From contig CAZOJP010000061.1 of assembly GCA_964580155.1 (NCBI GenBank), positions 1 to 7,578 on the forward strand: a DNA stretch of 7,578 bases, given 5' to 3'. Within the stretch, counting starts at the first letter, position 1; every line of letters begins with the position of its first letter. The stretch is from Intestinibacillus sp964580155 (GTDB lineage Bacteria; Bacillota; Clostridia; Oscillospirales; Butyricicoccaceae). This document shows, in pieces, positions 1 to 6,177 of this stretch. A program made the position numbers and the translations under genes. The notes below the pieces were generated by a model that saw only the letters and a list, made by a program, of their open reading frames with translations, was not told where the DNA came from and searched no databases.

Positions 1-714
1 TATATCGCGGTCGGCAAGAACCATCCGGCGAAAATTGCGGCAATGGTTTCCGGCATTGCGGAAGGCTGCCGCCAGGCAGGCTGTGCGCTCATCGGTGGAG
101 AAACGGCGGAGATGCCGGGCTTCTATCCGGAGGATGAGTACGACATGGCAGGCTTCTCGGTCGGCATCGTGGACAAGCCCAAGATGATCGACGGCGCGCG
201 TCTTGCCGCCGGCGATGTGCTGATCGGTGTTGCGTCGTCCGGCGTGCACTCCAACGGCTACTCGCTCGTGCGCAAAACGCTCGGCATCACGGAAAAGGTG
301 CTGCGCCGCTACATCGACGCGTTCGGGAAAACGCTCGGCGAGGAGCTGCTCACCCCGACTAAGATTTACGTAAATGCGATCAATGCCGCCATCGCGGCAG
401 CGGATGTCAAGGCGATCAGCCATATCACGGGCGGCGGCTTCTATGAGAATGTGCCGCGTATGCTGGGCAACGGTATGCGCGCCGAAATCGAAAAAGCGGC
501 GATGCCTGTGCCTGCGATTTTCGATCTCATCGCAAAGACCGGAAAAATCCCGGAACATGATATGTACAACACCTTTAACATGGGCGCGGGCCTCATCATG
601 GCGGTTGCGAAGGAAGATGCCGACAAGGCGATCGCCGCAATCGAGGGAGCGGGCGAAAAGGCGTATGTCATCGGCCGGTGCGTAGCAGGCGATAAGGACG
701 TCATACTCAAATAA
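1..714 (+). CDS. purM: Phosphoribosylformylglycinamidine cyclo-ligase (AIR synthetase), 5' partial
   Basis: PurM closes the imidazole ring: FGAM + ATP gives AIR, the fifth step of de novo purine synthesis, in the cytosol. The reading frame is open from base 1 (YIAVGK...) and ends with TAA at 712-714, leaving 237 residues. Against the usual ~345 residues, roughly the first 105-110 are outside the window, so the first ATG inside (43) is internal and not the start. Visible family motifs are GGETAEMPGFY (nt 94-126), SGVHSNGYSLVRK (nt 238-276), SHITGGGFYENVPR (about nt 418-459) and FNMGAGLIM (about nt 574-600). These belong to the end of the N-terminal AIRS domain and the whole C-terminal AIRS domain. 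No frameshift is visible. purN follows 75 bp downstream, separated by a hairpin. Identification is secure from the motifs and the neighbours. Confidence 0.97.
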   Translation, partial: YIAVGKNHPAKIAAMVSGIAEGCRQAGCALIGGETAEMPGFYPEDEYDMAGFSVGIVDKPKMIDGARLAAGDVLIGVASSGVHSNGYSLVRKTLGITEKVLRRYIDAFGKTLGEELLTPTKIYVNAINAAIAAADVKAISHITGGGFYENVPRMLGNGMRAEIEKAAMPVPAIFDLIAKTGKIPEHDMYNTFNMGAGLIMAVAKEDADKAIAAIEGAGEKAYVIGRCVAGDKDVILK

Positions 715-730
715 TCTGCAACCAACTAGC

Positions 731-766
731 CGCAGGGCGGGTCTTTGTGCCCGCCCGCGCTGTTTT
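731..766 (+). terminator. GC-rich hairpin with short T run between purM and purN (attenuator-like)
   Basis: An inverted repeat pairs GGGCGGG (735-741) with CCCGCCC (750-756) around an 8-nt loop. CGC (731-733) and GCG (757-759) extend it to 10 bp with A734 bulged. The stem is followed closely by CTGTTTT (760-766), a short T run. It looks like a weak intrinsic terminator or an mRNA-processing/stability hairpin inside the operon. The purN ribosome binding site (777-781) lies outside the stem, so it is not directly sequestered. Function is inferred; only the repeat and T run are seen. Confidence 0.4.
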
Positions 767-789
767 CGGCAGGAATAGGGGAAAAGAAC

Positions 790-1416
790 ATGGTTAAAAT
801 TGCTGTACTGGTTTCGGGCGGCGGCACAAACCTGCAGGCGCTGCTCGATGCGCAGGCGGCGGGTGCGCTGCCGGACGGCGAGGTCGCACTCGTCGTGTCC
901 TCGAACCCGAAGGCATACGCGCTTGAGCGTGCGGCGCGCGCCGGCGTACCGACCGAGGTTGTGTGCCGCCGCGACTATACCGACGACGCGGCATACACCG
1001 CAAAAATGACCGAGCTGCTCGACGCGCGCGGCATTGGGCTGATTGTGCTCGCGGGATTTATGACCGTGCTGCCCGGTGCGTTTTGTGCGCACTATGAAAA
1101 CCGCATCATGAACGTGCATCCGTCGCTCATTCCGTCGTTCTGCGGCGAGGGCTTTTACGGGCTGCATGTGCATGAGGCGGCGCTGGCAAAGGGCGTCAAG
1201 GTGACGGGCGCGACCGTGCATTTTGTGTCCGGTGTGGTCGATGGCGGACCGATTATCGCGCAGCGCGCAGTTGAAATCGCGGAAAACGACACACCCGAAA
1301 CGCTGCAAAAGCGCGTGATGACACAGGCGGAGTGGAAGCTGCTGCCGCACGCGGTCGCGGAGTTCTGCGCGGGCCGATTGACGGTGGAAAACGGTATCGT
1401 AAGGAGAAAAGCATGA
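790..1416 (+). CDS. purN: Phosphoribosylglycinamide formyltransferase (GAR transformylase)
   Basis: PurN transfers a formyl group from 10-formyl-tetrahydrofolate to GAR, giving FGAR (third step of purine synthesis). The start at ATG 790 is chosen because AGGGG at 777-781 sits 8 nt upstream and it gives the canonical N-terminus MVKIAVLVSGGGTNLQALL. An in-frame ATG at 745 lacks a comparable site and adds unrelated residues. The 208-residue product fits the family (E. coli 212). Residues 9-16 (SGGGTNLQ) form the phosphate-binding loop. N108, H110, H144 and D151 match the catalytic Asn106, His108, His137 and Asp144 of E. coli. The loop after NVHPSLIPSF reads CGEGFYGLH, five residues longer than E. 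coli PGLH, a difference I believe is common in clostridial PurN. Its stop codon overlaps the next start (ATGA, 1413-1416). Confidence 0.96.
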   Translation: MVKIAVLVSGGGTNLQALLDAQAAGALPDGEVALVVSSNPKAYALERAARAGVPTEVVCRRDYTDDAAYTAKMTELLDARGIGLIVLAGFMTVLPGAFCAHYENRIMNVHPSLIPSFCGEGFYGLHVHEAALAKGVKVTGATVHFVSGVVDGGPIIAQRAVEIAENDTPETLQKRVMTQAEWKLLPHAVAEFCAGRLTVENGIVRRKA

Positions 1417-2117
1417 AGATTTTAAATATTGGGGAAGAGCTGCGCGGCAATGCCTATCCGGGACGCGGTATCCTGCTCGGCCGCAGCGCGGACGGAAAAA
1501 GCGCGGTCGCAGCGTATTTCATCATGGGACGCAGCGGCAACAGCCGCAACCGTATTTTCGCGCAGACCGAGGATGGCATCCGCACCGAGGCGTTCGATCC
1601 GACGAAAATGGTCGATCCGTCGCTCATTATTTATCATCCGGTGCGCCTGTATGACGGTCGCCTGATCGTGACAAACGGCGACCAGACCGACACCGTTTGG
1701 CAGGGTATGAAGCGCGGCGAAGCGCCCGAGGCCGCGCTGCGCACCCGCGAATTTGAGCCGGACGCACCGAACTACACGCCGCGCATTTCGGGTGTGATTG
1801 AGCGCGACGGCGCGTATCAGCTCTCCATCCTCAAGAGCTTTGAGGGTGACCCGGCATGCTGCAAGCGGTTTTTCTTCGAGTATGATAAGCCGGTTGCGGG
1901 GCTGGGGCATTTTATCCACACCTATCAGTGTGACGGCGATCCGCTGCCCTCCTTTGAGGGCGAGCCCAAGACCGTGCGCATCGAGGGTGACGCGCAGACG
2001 CTTGCGGATACGCTGTGGGAAAATCTCAATCCCGACAACAAGGTGTCGCTCTACGTGCGCTACACCGATCTCGCGACCGGCGCATGCACGCAGATTATTC
2101 GAAACAAGAACCAGTAA
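1413..2117 (+). CDS. purO: IMP cyclohydrolase, PurO (archaeal-type) family
   Basis: Probable IMP cyclohydrolase: it closes FAICAR to IMP, the last step of purine synthesis. The 234-residue protein resembles the PurO family first described in methanogenic archaea (an Ntn-hydrolase-like fold), not the MGS-like N-terminal domain of bacterial PurH. Supporting segments are AYPGRGILLGRS (residues 14-25), MGRSGNSRNR (38-47), TNGDQTD (87-93), FEPDAPNYTPRISG (114-127) and GLGHFIHTY (163-171). The start at ATG 1413 has AAGGAG at 1401-1406 and overlaps the purN stop by 4 bp; an upstream in-frame ATG at 1332 would lie inside purN. Context supports the role strongly, because the next gene is a PurH lacking its own cyclohydrolase domain. 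Family assignment is from recalled motifs. A non-catalytic homologue cannot be excluded by eye, but would leave this operon without a visible cyclohydrolase. Confidence 0.87.
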   Translation: MKILNIGEELRGNAYPGRGILLGRSADGKSAVAAYFIMGRSGNSRNRIFAQTEDGIRTEAFDPTKMVDPSLIIYHPVRLYDGRLIVTNGDQTDTVWQGMKRGEAPEAALRTREFEPDAPNYTPRISGVIERDGAYQLSILKSFEGDPACCKRFFFEYDKPVAGLGHFIHTYQCDGDPLPSFEGEPKTVRIEGDAQTLADTLWENLNPDNKVSLYVRYTDLATGACTQIIRNKNQ

Positions 2118-2138
2118 CCGTCCGAAAGGGGTATTTTC

Positions 2139-3308
2139 ATGCAGGAATTGGAACTTAAATATGGCTGTAATCCCAACCAGAAACCGTCCCGCATCTTCAT
2201 GGAGCAGGGCGAGCTGCCGATTGAGGTGCTGGGCGGTCGCCCGGGATATATCAACTTTATGGACGCATTCAATTCGTGGCAGCTCGTGCGCGAGCTGAAA
2301 AAGGCGACCGGACTGCCTGCCGCGGCATCGTTCAAGCACGTTTCGCCGGCGGGCGCGGCGCTTGGCATGCCGCTGACCGACATTGAGCGCGCAATTTATT
2401 TCGCGCCCGAAGGCCTGTCCCCGATTGCAAGCGCCTATGTGCGTGCGCGCGGCGCGGATCGCCTGTGCTCCTACGGTGACTGGGCGGCGCTGTCCGATGT
2501 GTGTGACGCGGACACCGCGCGCTATCTCGCGCTCGAGGTATCTGACGGCATAATCGCACCCGGCTTCACCGAGGAGGCGCTCGAAATCCTCAAAACAAAG
2601 CGCAAGGGCAGCTATAACATCGTCAAGGTCGATGCCGATTATGTGCCCAAGGCTTCGGAGCGCCGCGACATCTTCGGTGTGACCTTTGAGCAGGGGCACA
2701 ACTTCCTCGAGATTGACGAGGCCATGCTGACAAACCTCGTGACGGAAAATCAGGCTTTGACCGAGGATGCCAAGCGCGATATGCTCGTATCGCTCATCAC
2801 GCTCAAGTATACGCAGTCAAACTCGGTATGCTACGTCAAAAACGGCCAGACGATCGGTGTGGGCGCGGGGCAGCAGTCGCGCATCCACTGCACGCGTTTG
2901 GCGGGCAGCAAGGCGGACAACTGGTGTCTGCGGCAGCATCCCAAGACACTGGCACTGCAGTTTGTGGACAATATCCGCCGTCCCGACCGCGACAATGCAA
3001 TCGACATTTATCTGTCGGACGAGTGGGAGGATCTGCTCGCGGACGGCGTGTGGCAGAATACCTTCAAGGTGTGCCCGGAGCCGCTCACCGCGCAGGAAAA
3101 GCGCGACTGGATTGCGGCGCAGACCGGTGTGACCTGCGGCTCGGACGCGTTCTTCCCGTTTGGAGACAATGTCGAGCGCGCGCGCAAGTCCGGTGTGCAG
3201 TATATCGTGCAGCCGGGCGGCTCGATCCGCGACGACCATGTCATTTCGACCTGCAATAAATACGGCATCGTCATGTCGTTCACCGGTGTTCGCCTGTTCC
3301 ATCATTAA
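2139..3308 (+). CDS. purH: Stand-alone AICAR transformylase (PurH C-terminal domain only)
   Basis: It formylates AICAR to FAICAR using 10-formyl-tetrahydrofolate, the ninth step of purine synthesis. The 389-residue protein begins directly at the transformylase domain: LKYGCNPNQ (residues 6-14) corresponds to LRYGENPHQ of full PurH, where it follows the ~200-residue cyclohydrolase domain. That domain is absent here. The catalytic pair K66-H67 lies in SFKHVSPAG. KYTQSNSVCYVKNGQ (223-237), GAGQQSRIHCTRLAG (242-256) and the C-terminal GGSIRDDHVIS...FTGVRLFHH are all intact. The start at ATG 2139 has AAAGGGG (2125-2131) 7 nt upstream, and the gene begins 21 bp after the PurO stop. A normal PurH is ~510-530 residues, so this is a genuine single-domain form and not a truncation: it has its own ribosome binding site and a complete domain. 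It presumably hands FAICAR to the adjacent PurO. Confidence 0.94.
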   Translation: MQELELKYGCNPNQKPSRIFMEQGELPIEVLGGRPGYINFMDAFNSWQLVRELKKATGLPAAASFKHVSPAGAALGMPLTDIERAIYFAPEGLSPIASAYVRARGADRLCSYGDWAALSDVCDADTARYLALEVSDGIIAPGFTEEALEILKTKRKGSYNIVKVDADYVPKASERRDIFGVTFEQGHNFLEIDEAMLTNLVTENQALTEDAKRDMLVSLITLKYTQSNSVCYVKNGQTIGVGAGQQSRIHCTRLAGSKADNWCLRQHPKTLALQFVDNIRRPDRDNAIDIYLSDEWEDLLADGVWQNTFKVCPEPLTAQEKRDWIAAQTGVTCGSDAFFPFGDNVERARKSGVQYIVQPGGSIRDDHVISTCNKYGIVMSFTGVRLFHH

Positions 3309-3395
3309 AAAAACGAACGCGCAGATCAAGCGGTGGCGCGGCTGCCGTGTGAGCTGCTGCGTGTGCGGCAGGTACCGATGGAAAAAGAGGGAAGT

Positions 3396-4034
3396 ATGAA
3401 AAATGACGCAAAGCGCGCGGCGCACGGCCTGACGCTCGTGCTCGCGAGCCTGCTGCTTATGGTTGCGAGCAGCTTTGCCATGCGCGCGCCGGTGAGGAAC
3501 GGCATCGCGCTGCACGGGCTTGTGTCGATTGCGGGCTATGCGCCCGGCGCGGCGGGTGTTGCGCTGCTGCTGCCCTATGAAACGCACTACAAAAGTGCAC
3601 TGAGCGCACTGCTTGCGGGCATATGTGTGGCGCTTGCGCAGCAGATTACGCAGGCAACATATCCGTCACCCGGCGGCTTGTCGGAAGGTTTTTTGCAAGT
3701 GACATCCCTGCTCCTCACGGGCAGCGTAACGGTCTGGTTCTTTGCAGGATTGGGCCGTGCGCTGCGTGAGCATCTGCGCGCGGTCGGCGCATCTGCGGAG
3801 CTTGCTTCGCGCGGAAAGCATTGGGCGGGGTTTACTGCCCTTGCAATCGCGCTCAGCGCGGCAGGCAGCTATGGGATAAACCGGCTGCCACTCCCGGCGC
3901 ATGCGCAGACCCTTGTGCAGCTTTGTCTGCTGTTTGCGGGGTTTGCGCTCATGGTCAGCGCGCTTGTGATCGGGGTTCGGTTTTTGCTTGCCGCACGGCG
4001 GTATTTCATTCATATCAGCGGAGGGAAACGATGA
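3396..4034 (+). CDS. Unknown polytopic membrane protein in the purine operon
   Basis: I do not recognise this family. The start at ATG 3396 (AGAGGGAAG just upstream, from 3386) gives 212 residues; in-frame ATGs at 3333 and 3378 have weaker sites. After a short basic N-terminus (MKNDAKRAAHG) there are 5-6 hydrophobic stretches, at about residues 11-28, 38-59, 66-84, 100-120, 143-160 and 171-199, rich in Ala, Leu and Gly. Basic residues cluster at 121-128 (RALREHLR) and at the C-terminus (RRYFIHISGGKR), consistent with a cytoplasmic end. There is no signal-peptidase site, ATP-binding motif or known transporter signature that I can see. It lies 87 bp after the transformylase, and its stop overlaps the purD start (ATGA, 4031-4034), so it is probably co-translated with purD. 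Base composition matches the neighbours. A role in purine or precursor transport would be a guess from position only. Confidence 0.82.
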   Translation: MKNDAKRAAHGLTLVLASLLLMVASSFAMRAPVRNGIALHGLVSIAGYAPGAAGVALLLPYETHYKSALSALLAGICVALAQQITQATYPSPGGLSEGFLQVTSLLLTGSVTVWFFAGLGRALREHLRAVGASAELASRGKHWAGFTALAIALSAAGSYGINRLPLPAHAQTLVQLCLLFAGFALMVSALVIGVRFLLAARRYFIHISGGKR

Positions 4035-5281
4035 AAGTTTTAGTGATCGGCGGCGGCGGGCGAGAGCACGCCATTTGCCATACGTTGAAAAAAAGTCCCA
4101 AGGTCGATCATATTTGGTGCGCGCCCGGCAACGGCGGCATCGCACAGGACGCGGAGTGCGTGGATCTCCAGGCGACCGATATTGACGGCGTTGTTGCGTT
4201 CGCGCAGGCGCACCATGCGGATCTTGTCATGGTCGCGCCCGATGATCCGCTTGCGCTCGGCATGGTCGATGCGTTGGAGGCGGCGGGCATTCGCGCCTTC
4301 GGTCCGCGCAAAAATGCGGCGATTATCGAAGGCTCCAAGTCCTTCGCCAAGGAGCTGATGCATAAATATCACATCCCGACCGCGGGCTATGCCGTGTTTG
4401 AAAACTCGGCGGACGCAATCGCTTATATCAAGGAGCAGGGCGCGCCCATCGTCATTAAGGCGGACGGGCTTGCGCTGGGCAAGGGTGTGACGGTCGCGAT
4501 GACCGAGGACGAAGCGATCGAAGCGGTGCGCGACGCGATCGACGGCGGCGCGTTCGGCGGTGCGGGTGCGCGTGTGGTCATCGAGGAGTTCCTGACCGGA
4601 CCCGAGGTTTCCGTGCTCGCATTCGTAGACGGCAAGACCCTGAAAACCATGCCGTCCGCGCAGGATCATAAGCGCGCATACGACCACGATGAGGGACCGA
4701 ACACCGGCGGCATGGGCGCGTTTTCGCCCTCGCGCTTTTACACCGAGGACATCGCCGCCCAGTGCATGGAGACAATCTTCAAACCCACGGTTGCGGCGAT
4801 GGCGGCGGAGGGACGTCCCTTCAAGGGCGTGCTTTATTTTGGCCTGATGCTCACACCCAAGGGGCCCAAGGTCATCGAATATAACGCGCGCTTCGGTGAT
4901 CCGGAAACGCAGGCGGTGCTCAGCCGTCTGGAAAGCGACCTGTTCGATATTTTCGGCGCAGTCATCGATGAAAAGCTCGACGAGATCGACATTCGCTGGG
5001 CGGACAATGCGGCCTGCTGCGTGTGCATGGCATCGGGTGGCTACCCGAAGGCGTACGAAAAGGGCAAGGCCATTGATGGGCTGGACGCTGTACAGGACAG
5101 CTATGTATTCCATGCGGGCACCGCGCTGCGCGGCGACCGGCTTGTGACGAGCGGCGGACGTGTGCTCGGTGTGACCGCTGCTGCGCCGACCCTCGACGAG
5201 GCGATTGCAAAGGTCTATGCCGATGTGCATCGAATCTCGTTCGAAAAGGCGCATTATCGCACCGACATTGGTATCAAATAA
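4031..5281 (+). CDS. purD: Phosphoribosylamine-glycine ligase (GAR synthetase)
   Basis: PurD joins phosphoribosylamine and glycine with ATP to give GAR, the second step of the pathway. The 416-residue product is close to the usual length (~420-430). Domains in order: the N-terminal nucleotide-binding-like fold beginning MKVLVIGGGGREHA, with PGNGGIA at 32-38; the ATP-grasp region, with VIKADGLALGKGV (141-153), QDHKRAYDHDEGPNTGGMGA (211-230) and the metal-binding EYNARFGDPETQ (283-294); and a C-terminal domain from about residue 328. The start at ATG 4031 has GGAGGG at 4020-4025 and overlaps the stop of the membrane protein, suggesting translational coupling; the frame is open upstream, but only as an overlap with that gene. 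A small oddity is VAPDDPLALG (68-77), where many PurD proteins read GPEAPL or GPE.PL. Confidence 0.97.
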   Translation: MKVLVIGGGGREHAICHTLKKSPKVDHIWCAPGNGGIAQDAECVDLQATDIDGVVAFAQAHHADLVMVAPDDPLALGMVDALEAAGIRAFGPRKNAAIIEGSKSFAKELMHKYHIPTAGYAVFENSADAIAYIKEQGAPIVIKADGLALGKGVTVAMTEDEAIEAVRDAIDGGAFGGAGARVVIEEFLTGPEVSVLAFVDGKTLKTMPSAQDHKRAYDHDEGPNTGGMGAFSPSRFYTEDIAAQCMETIFKPTVAAMAAEGRPFKGVLYFGLMLTPKGPKVIEYNARFGDPETQAVLSRLESDLFDIFGAVIDEKLDEIDIRWADNAACCVCMASGGYPKAYEKGKAIDGLDAVQDSYVFHAGTALRGDRLVTSGGRVLGVTAAAPTLDEAIAKVYADVHRISFEKAHYRTDIGIK

Positions 5282-5302
5282 GCAAAATTGCGAGGTCTTA
5301 TC

Positions 5303-5830
5303 ATGAATAACGAAAAAGCAATGCAGATTTTTGACTGCATGGCGGCAGTGCTCAAGGAAAACGGTTTCCGCGCCGAGGCGATCCAGTCGGACGACTCCGC
5401 GCACCCCACGCTGCTGCGTATTGAGCATCCGCGCACCGGGAAGATTATGCAGGACATCCTGATTGAGATGTGCTTTATCCCGATGGCCATGCCGGGCGAG
5501 GATATGGGCCTGCTGCAATATTATGCAACGCTGTTCACCGGCCTGCCGGAGGAAAATGCGCGTGAAGTGAAGCGCTGCTGCGAGCACTGTAACGATTATT
5601 GCGCGCTCGGCTCATTTGGATATTTCGCGCCCGCGCATCAGCTTTATCTCAAGCATAATACGCTGGTTCATACCGGCGATGAGCTGGAAAAGGTGATCAC
5701 CTTTATGGCGGACAACCTGTCGCTGGTGCTCGCGAGCATCACGCGCTTTATCGATGCGTTCGCGACGGTCTCAAACGGCGTCATGAGCGTGGATATGGCG
5801 ATTGAGCAGGAGCTTTTACCCAGCATGTAA
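5303..5830 (+). CDS. Uncharacterised YbjN-like protein, last gene of the purine operon
   Basis: The function is unknown. The start at ATG 5303 is preceded by GAGGT (5292-5296); a TTG at 5288 is in frame but has no ribosome binding site of its own. The 175-residue soluble protein has no signal peptide or membrane segment. Its layout resembles YbjN-like proteins (tetrameric chaperone-like alpha/beta fold): an N-terminal helix (NNEKAMQIFDCMAAVLKENG), a beta region (residues 35-60), then a helix with a conserved-looking Cys/Asn patch (RCCEHCNDYCALGSFGYF, 91-108), a strand (HQLYLKHNTLVH) and a long C-terminal helical part (125-158). Cysteines 92, 93, 96 and 100 are unusually clustered and could bind a metal or form a redox pair, but this is speculation. 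It follows purD by 21 bp and lies before the terminator, so it is very probably co-transcribed with the purine genes. The YbjN link is tentative. Confidence 0.8.
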   Translation: MNNEKAMQIFDCMAAVLKENGFRAEAIQSDDSAHPTLLRIEHPRTGKIMQDILIEMCFIPMAMPGEDMGLLQYYATLFTGLPEENAREVKRCCEHCNDYCALGSFGYFAPAHQLYLKHNTLVHTGDELEKVITFMADNLSLVLASITRFIDAFATVSNGVMSVDMAIEQELLPSM

Positions 5831-5833
5831 CAG

Positions 5834-5873
5834 AAAAACGCGGACTGCACCTTGTGTGCAGCCCGCGTTTTTT
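5834..5873 (+). terminator. Bidirectional intrinsic terminator between convergent genes
   Basis: The stem pairs ACGCGG (5838-5843) with CCGCGT (5863-5868) and CTGCAC (5845-5850) with GTGCAG (5856-5861). There is one A/C mismatch (5844/5862) and a 5-nt loop (5851-5855). Six T residues follow (5868-5873) and five A residues precede (5834-5838), so the same hairpin has a U tract on either transcript. It lies 3 nt after the stop of the last purine-operon gene and touches the stop codon of the convergent small gene (5873-5875). It should therefore end both transcripts. This is one of the clearest non-coding signals in the window. Confidence 0.92.
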
Positions 5874-6109
5874 CACGTGCGGTCAACATGGGAAAACTGT
5901 GAGAATTCGCTGCCATCCTGCAGCGCACCAATCGCCTCCTCGATGCGGCTTTTGGCGGCATCACCGGTCGGGGCATAGCGGATATAATCAAGCATCTGCT
6001 GCTGACGCTCGTGCGGCATGGAGAAAAATCCATCCATCGCGCGGGTATCATGTGCCATGCGCATCATGAGACCCACAGGAAGCTCCTCCTGCGATCGTGT
6101 AGAATCCAT
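5873..6109 (-). CDS. Small uncharacterised protein, YdeI/OmdA C-terminal-domain-like
   Basis: This is a 78-residue protein read leftward from ATG at 6109-6107, preceded on the - strand by AAAGGAGGG with about 7 nt spacing, one of the best ribosome binding sites here. An upstream in-frame ATG at 6127 overlaps that site and is less likely. The sequence opens MDSTRSQEELPVGLMMRMA; the ELPxG opening recalls a family of short clostridial hypothetical proteins. The part FFSMPHERQQQMLDYI (29-44), followed by KSRIEEAIGALQDG (59-72), resembles the C-terminal helical domain of YdeI/OmdA-type proteins (F..L....R.EY..WI...K...T...RI.KA...L..G). It has no cysteines and no signal peptide, is rich in charged and helix-forming residues, and is presumably cytosolic. 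The stop codon lies in the shared terminator. Reality is supported by the ribosome binding site and terminator; the biological role is not known. Confidence 0.8.
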   Translation of the reverse strand: MDSTRSQEELPVGLMMRMAHDTRAMDGFFSMPHERQQQMLDYIRYAPTGDAAKSRIEEAIGALQDGSEFSQFSHVDRT

Positions 6110-6150
6110 CGCGTTCCCTCCTTTCATTCGCGCTTAGTATGCGTGAAAAG

Positions 6151-6177
6151 GTGGTATTCGATACCGTGGTATGATAC
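6151..6177. repeat. Two tandem GTAT/ATAC palindromes, possible operator
   Basis: The sequence GGTAT-TCG-ATACC (6153-6165) is a perfect 5-bp inverted repeat around 3 nt. It is followed at once by GTAT-G-ATAC (6169-6177), a 4-bp inverted repeat around 1 nt. Seen another way, GTGGTAT occurs twice (6151-6157, 6166-6172) and GATAC twice (6160-6164, 6173-6177). The second palindrome covers the predicted -10 element of the rightward promoter, a typical place for a repressor site. No regulator is encoded in the window, so an operator role is inference; a chance duplication is possible. Confidence 0.4.
6167..6175 (+). promoter_or_regulatory. Probable extended -10 promoter for rlmD
   Basis: TGG-TATGAT (6167-6175) fits the extended -10 consensus TGnTATAAT with one mismatch. 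No good -35 hexamer is present 16-18 bp upstream, which extended -10 promoters tolerate. Transcription would begin near 6181-6184, giving a leader of about 60 nt before the ATG at 6244. TACAAT (6175-6180) is an alternative -10. No convincing promoter for the leftward small gene was recognised in the same region. Confidence 0.5.

Noticed and set aside
1422..2699. 425-codon open frame on the - strand across the PurO and transformylase genes
   Set aside because: It is fully antisense to two genes with clear family motifs. Its translation is Arg/Ala/His-rich with no recognisable motif, and long antisense frames are expected with this GC-rich codon use.
3342..3371. CTGCCG...CGGCAG inverted repeat in the gap before the membrane-protein gene
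   Set aside because: Only 6 bp with an 18-nt loop and no T run after it; too weak to call a terminator or attenuator.
3333..3395. Longer N-terminus for the membrane protein from ATG 3333 or 3378
   Set aside because: The added residues (MARLPCELLRVRQ...) look like translated spacer, and the best ribosome binding site (AGAGGGAAG) directly precedes ATG 3396.
4040..5587. 515-codon open frame on the - strand across purD and the YbjN-like gene
   Set aside because: It is antisense to purD, which is certain, and its composition is that of a mirror frame of GC-rich codons. No ribosome binding site or family motif supports it.
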